This document shows positions 58,804-64,000 of a DNA stretch of 64,000 nt, one piece after another. The notes below the pieces were generated by a model that ran no database searches, had not been told where the DNA came from, and worked only from the letters and a program-made list of their open reading frames with translations. The stretch is taken from positions 1 through 64,000 of the forward strand of contig NZ_QMEJ01000004.1 of NCBI RefSeq assembly GCF_003390865.1, given 5' to 3'. Both the position numbers and the translations under genes were made by a program. The stretch comes from Tropicimonas sp. IMCC34011 (lineage in GTDB: Bacteria > Pseudomonadota > Alphaproteobacteria > Rhodobacterales > Rhodobacteraceae). Every line of letters begins with the position of its first letter. Position 1 is the first letter of the stretch.

Positions 58804-60218
58804 CTCAGACGGTCTCCGATCAGGAAGTCGGCGGCCTGGTCCAGCCGGATGTGCGGCGGCCCCTCCCCCGGCTTGAGGACGACCGGCGCGGGAGCGAAGC
58901 GCATCAGCCCGTAATCGCCGTCGAGCCATGCGCCCCCTCCGGCGCGGGCGGGCTTGAGGATGCGGGCGGGGTCCTCCGGCAGTTCGCCCGGCCAGAGCAT
59001 GACCTCCTTGCCGGTGTCGAGGAGCCGTCCGCGCACCATGCCGAGCTCTTCGCCGTCATGCTCCCGCATCTCCTCCACCGTCGCGCGGAGAGACGCGATC
59101 GCGAGCGCGCGGGTCTTCGCGCCGGCGAAATCCGCCTGGTCCTTCGCCCCGCGCAGGAGCGCGGCCATGATCGCGGTCATCCGCGCATGCTGCGTGTGGT
59201 GCAGATGATCGGCCTTGGTCGCGGCGAAGAGGAGCCGGTCCACCCGTCGGGCCCCGATGAGGGAGGTCAGCCAGTTCCGCTTGCCATGCCGGAAGGCGCC
59301 GAGGATGCGTTCCATGGTCTCGCCGAGATCGGCGACGGCGTGCGGGCCCGCATGGATCGCCCCCAGAAGGTCCACGAGGACGACCTGCCGGTCCATCCGG
59401 GAGAAGTGATCGCGGAAGAAGGGGCGCACGACCTGTCCCTTGTAGGCGTCGAAGCGGCGCTCCATTTCCCGCCCGAGGGAGCCGCGCGGGAAGCGCCCCT
59501 CCCCCGGCGGAACGGGCGCGAAGGTCAGCGCCGGAGAGCCCTCGAGATCGCCGGGCATCAGGAAGCGGCCGGGGGAGCAATCGGCGTAGCCCGCCTTTCG
59601 CGCGGCCGCGAGATAGGCGGTGTAGGCCCTTGCGAGCCCCTGCGCGGCGGTTTCCGTGAACTCGGCGGAGGGGTCGAGCCCCGCCAGCGCCTCCCGGTAG
59701 GGCGCGGCCTCGGGGCGGCCCTCGGCGGCCTCGATCATGCCGCGGGACCACTCCGCGAAGTCCTGCTCCATCAGCGCCAGATCGAGGAGCCATTCGCCCG
59801 GATAGTCCACGATATCGAGATGCACCGTCCGGAGCCCGGACACCGATCCCAGCATCCCCTGGGGCTGCACCTTTAGGGACAGGCGCAACTCGGAAATCGC
59901 GCGGGTGCTGTCCGGCCAGTGCGGCGCGGGGCCGGTCATGTCGCTCAGGTGCTCTTCGAACGCGAAGCGGGGGATGGTGTCGTCCGGCTGCGGCTGGAGC
60001 CAGGCGGCCTTGATCGCGCCGTTCGCCGTGCCCGAGAGGCCCGGCATCCGCGCGCGATCCATCAGATTGGCCACGAGGGACGTGATGAAGACCGTCTTGC
60101 CGGCGCGCGCGAGGCCCGTGACGCCAAGCCGGATGGTGGGCTCGAAGAGCCCGGTCACGCGGTCGTTCGCGCCCTCGACGCCGCGCAGTATTCCGTCGGC
60201 GATTCGCCCGATGACCAC
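58800..60218 (-). CDS. YcjX-family P-loop protein
   Basis: A 472-residue YcjX-like NTP-binding protein. The P-loop GLARAGKT lies at 35-42; HLDIVDYPGEWLLDL contains the Walker B-like Asp and DxPG motif, and LLFAATKADHLHH resembles a TKAD guanine-specificity motif. It probably works as a membrane-associated GTPase with its coupled partner YcjF. The GTG at 60218 has GAGGGG upstream and starts the conserved IADGILRG segment; a longer frame covers the gap to truA and is rejected. Confidence 0.9.
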   Translation of the reverse strand: MVIGRIADGILRGVEGANDRVTGLFEPTIRLGVTGLARAGKTVFITSLVANLMDRARMPGLSGTANGAIKAAWLQPQPDDTIPRFAFEEHLSDMTGPAPHWPDSTRAISELRLSLKVQPQGMLGSVSGLRTVHLDIVDYPGEWLLDLALMEQDFAEWSRGMIEAAEGRPEAAPYREALAGLDPSAEFTETAAQGLARAYTAYLAAARKAGYADCSPGRFLMPGDLEGSPALTFAPVPPGEGRFPRGSLGREMERRFDAYKGQVVRPFFRDHFSRMDRQVVLVDLLGAIHAGPHAVADLGETMERILGAFRHGKRNWLTSLIGARRVDRLLFAATKADHLHHTQHARMTAIMAALLRGAKDQADFAGAKTRALAIASLRATVEEMREHDGEELGMVRGRLLDTGKEVMLWPGELPEDPARILKPARAGGGAWLDGDYGLMRFAPAPVVLKPGEGPPHIRLDQAADFLIGDRLR

Positions 60219-60328
60219 TCTATCCGTCCCCTCGATCCTGGCTTGGCGACAATGTAGGGCGACGAAGGGGGCTCCGAAAGGCCGGCCGCGGGATGGACTG
60301 CCGCGCAGTCGGGCGCTAAGGCCCCGCA

Positions 60329-61096
60329 ATGCCCCGATTTGCCCTCCGCATCGAGTATGACGGCGGCCCGTTCTCGGGTTGGCAGCGTCAGTCGCACGCC
60401 CCTTCGGTGCAGGGCGCGGTAGAGGCCGCGCTCGCACGGCTGGAGCCCGCCCCCGTCACCATCGCCGCGGCAGGGCGCACGGATGCCGGCGTCCACGCGA
60501 CGGGACAGGTTGCCCATGCGGACCTGACGAAGGATTGGGATCCCTTCCGCCTGATGGGCGCGCTCAATCATCACCTGAAGCCCCACCCCGTCGCCGTCAC
60601 GGCCTGCTCCGAGGTGTCCGAAGAGTGGCACGCGCGCTTTTCGGCGACGGAGCGGCGCTATCTCTTCCGGATGCTGAACCGCCGCGCGCCGGCGGCTCTG
60701 GAGGCGGGCAAGGTCTGGCTGGTTCCGCAGCCGATGAACGTGGAGGCCATGCAGGACGGCGCCCGTCACCTTCTCGGGCGGCACGACTTCACGACCTTCC
60801 GCGCCTCCGAATGCCAGGCGGACAGTCCGGTGCGCACGCTGGACGAGCTGCGGATCGAACGGGCCGGAACCCCGGAAGCGCCGGAGGTCCACTTCCACGT
60901 CCGCGCCCGGTCGTTCCTCCATTCGCAGGTCCGCAGCTTTGTCGGGACGCTCGAGCGGGTGGGCGCCGGCGCGTGGCCGCCGGAGCGTGTGGGCGAGGTG
61001 CTGGCGGCACGGGACCGGGCCCGATGCGGCCCGGTCTGCCCGCCGCACGGGCTTTACCTCGCCGGGGTCTCCTACCCCGAAGACCCGTTCGGCTGA
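60329..61096 (+). CDS. truA: tRNA pseudouridine(38-40) synthase TruA
   Basis: A 255-residue TruA that makes pseudouridine at positions 38-40 of the tRNA anticodon arm. The catalytic Asp is D52 in [25 protein letters not shown] at the start, [12 protein letters not shown], and [16 protein letters not shown] are family motifs. It is divergent from ycjX and ends 7 bases from the end of glpK on the other strand. Confidence 0.96.
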   Translation: MPRFALRIEYDGGPFSGWQRQSHAPSVQGAVEAALARLEPAPVTIAAAGRTDAGVHATGQVAHADLTKDWDPFRLMGALNHHLKPHPVAVTACSEVSEEWHARFSATERRYLFRMLNRRAPAALEAGKVWLVPQPMNVEAMQDGARHLLGRHDFTTFRASECQADSPVRTLDELRIERAGTPEAPEVHFHVRARSFLHSQVRSFVGTLERVGAGAWPPERVGEVLAARDRARCGPVCPPHGLYLAGVSYPEDPFG

Positions 61097-61103
61097 GGCC
61101 CGC

Positions 61104-62606
<1,503 letters not shown>

Positions 62607-62664
62607 GCCCCCTCCCTTCGGGTCTTGTGAGACTGTGTTGGGCGGGGGGCGGTCCCCGCCATTG

Positions 62665-64000
62665 TCACTCCGCCGCCTCGAGCCGATCGGCGTTGTCCGC
62701 CATGAAGGCGTCCAACCGTCCGGCCTCCTCCTGCGACAGGCGCAGTCCGAGCTTGCCGCGGCGCCAGAGGACGTCATCGGCGGTGAGGGCGAACTCGTAC
62801 TTCATGAGCCAGCGCACCTCCGTCTCGGTCAGCGTGTGACCGAAATCCTGACCGAGATCGCCGACCTCCGAGGCCTCACCGAGGATCTTCCAGACATCCA
62901 TGCCGTAGGCGCGAACGAGGCGCCTCGCCCAGCGTTCGCCCAGGAAGTCGTACCGGGCGACGAGGTCCGCGATCAGCTTGTCGACACCATCGACCGGGAA
63001 GTCACCGCCCGGCAGCGGGACGCCCGCAGTCCATGGCGCGCCCATGTCGTGGACTTCGCCGAGGCGTTCGAGCGCGGATTCGGCGAGCCGGCGATAGGTC
63101 GTGATCTTGCCGCCGAAGATGTTGATGTAGGGCGCGCCGCTCTCGGAATGCAGCTTGATGACATAGTCCCGCGTCGCCGCCGTCGCGCTCTTCGCACCGT
63201 CGTCGTAGAGAGGCCGCACGCCGGAATAGGTCCAGACGATGTCTTCCTGCCGCACCGGCTCCCGGAAGTACTGCGACACGAACGCGAGGAGATAGTCGCG
63301 CTCCTCGTCCGATATCTCGGGCTTCTGGTCGGGATCCTCGTGCACCGCGTCGGTGGTACCGATGAGCGTGAAGTCTTCCTCGTAGGGAATGGCGAAGATG
63401 ATCCGCCCGTCCGTGCCCTGGAAGAAGTAGCACTTGTCATGCTCGAAGAGCTTGCGGGTGACGATGTGGCTGCCTTTGACGAGCCGGACGCCCTCGCGGG
63501 TATTGTCGTGAATGCGCTGGTTGATCACCTGCTCCACCCAGGGTCCGCCGGCATTGACCAGCGCGCGGGCGCGGAAGGTCTGCTTGCCCTCCGGGCCGTC
63601 CGTCGTGATCTCCCAGACGCCGTCGCCCCGCTTTGCCTCGATGACCTTGGTGCGCGTCATGATCTTCGCGCCACGCTCTGCCGCATCGCGGGCGTTGAGG
63701 GCCACGAGCCGCGAATCCTGCACCCAGCAGTCGGAATATTCGTAGGCCTTGTCGAACCGCTCCTTGAGCGGCAGGCCGGCGATATCGCTCCTGAGATTGA
63801 CGGTGGAGGTGCCCTTCAGGATCTTCCGGCCGCCGAGATTGTCGTACATCGCAAGGCCCATGCGGATCAGCCAGGATGGCCGGCGCCCCTTCATCCACGG
63901 CATGACGACGCCCATGAGCTTCGAGGTCGGCGTGTCGCTCTCGAACCGCATGTCCGCGGTGTAGGGCAGGACGAACCGCAGCGGCCAGGAGATGTGCGGC
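62665..64000 (-). CDS. glpD: Glycerol-3-phosphate dehydrogenase (aerobic), C-terminal part
   Basis: The 3' 445 codons of glpD; the 5' end with the FAD-binding GGG motif lies beyond the right edge and the frame is open there ([19 protein letters not shown]). The visible part includes [13 protein letters not shown], the [26 protein letters not shown] block and [22 protein letters not shown], and ends with the helical C-terminal domain ([30 protein letters not shown], in part). It oxidises glycerol-3-phosphate to DHAP at the inner membrane with quinone as acceptor. The stop is 58 bases ahead of glpK. Confidence 0.95.
   Translation of the reverse strand, partial: PHISWPLRFVLPYTADMRFESDTPTSKLMGVVMPWMKGRRPSWLIRMGLAMYDNLGGRKILKGTSTVNLRSDIAGLPLKERFDKAYEYSDCWVQDSRLVALNARDAAERGAKIMTRTKVIEAKRGDGVWEITTDGPEGKQTFRARALVNAGGPWVEQVINQRIHDNTREGVRLVKGSHIVTRKLFEHDKCYFFQGTDGRIIFAIPYEEDFTLIGTTDAVHEDPDQKPEISDEERDYLLAFVSQYFREPVRQEDIVWTYSGVRPLYDDGAKSATAATRDYVIKLHSESGAPYINIFGGKITTYRRLAESALERLGEVHDMGAPWTAGVPLPGGDFPVDGVDKLIADLVARYDFLGERWARRLVRAYGMDVWKILGEASEVGDLGQDFGHTLTETEVRWLMKYEFALTADDVLWRRGKLGLRLSQEEAGRLDAFMADNADRLEAAE

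Overview
The window is a GC-rich stretch of chromosome from an alphaproteobacterium, most likely a member of the Rhodobacterales/Roseobacter group. The evidence is the overall codon use, the suv3-like helicase / S4 protein / fdxA / carD gene order, an opgC-opgG-opgH glucan operon of the Rhodobacter kind, an mmcB gene behind an alphaproteobacterial LexA box (GTTC-N7-GTTC), and a histidine tRNA with A73 and no encoded G-1. No insertion sequence, prophage, integrase or CRISPR array was seen. Species cannot be named from the sequence alone.

Region 1 (about 1-12 kb, + strand) is one half of a type VI secretion system: a TagH-like C-terminal fragment at the left edge, a small OmpA-like lipidless periplasmic protein, then tssA, tssB, tssC, hcp (tssD), tssE, tssF, tssG and tssH (clpV). 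These encode the sheath, inner tube, baseplate parts and the sheath-recycling ATPase. The membrane complex (TssJLM), TssK, VgrG and PAAR are not in the window. A 13-base element (CGCTnCGTCAAAA) recurs three times in this cluster and nowhere else that I noticed.

Region 2 (12.3-29 kb, + strand) starts with a flavin reductase-like gene and continues with a glycogen module: glgP, glgB, glgC, glgA, glgX, malQ, pgm and a GH13-like glycosidase that resembles glucosylglycerol hydrolase. From glgC to pgm every start codon overlaps the previous stop by four bases, so the enzymes are probably made from one translationally coupled message. Together they convert glucose-1-phosphate to ADP-glucose and glycogen and take it apart again. 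Convergent to it (29-33.7 kb, - strand) lies opgC-opgG-opgH for osmoregulated periplasmic glucans.

Region 3 (34-45.4 kb) is mixed: a GT8-like glycosyltransferase; a 1162-residue single-pass protein whose N-terminus looks like the cytoplasmic domain of GspL/PilM and whose C-terminus looks like the periplasmic domain of GspC/PilP; a Kef-type antiporter; the nusB-ribH-ribB group on the - strand, in which the GTP cyclohydrolase II-like half of RibB has lost all zinc cysteines; and a coupled SCP2-domain / lysophospholipase pair.

Region 4 (44.8-64 kb) holds housekeeping and small accessory genes: a TPR protein, the SUV3-like helicase, S4 protein, FdxA ferredoxin, CarD, a sulfotransferase, a two-gene unit made of a membrane-anchored ClpP-fold protein and a coiled-coil membrane protein, an EEP-family phosphodiesterase, a DUF2238 membrane protein, mmcB with its SOS operator, a small glycosyltransferase, a DUF6324-like protein, tRNA-His, a Bax-inhibitor-1 protein, ycjX-ycjF, truA, glpK and the 3' part of glpD running off the right edge.
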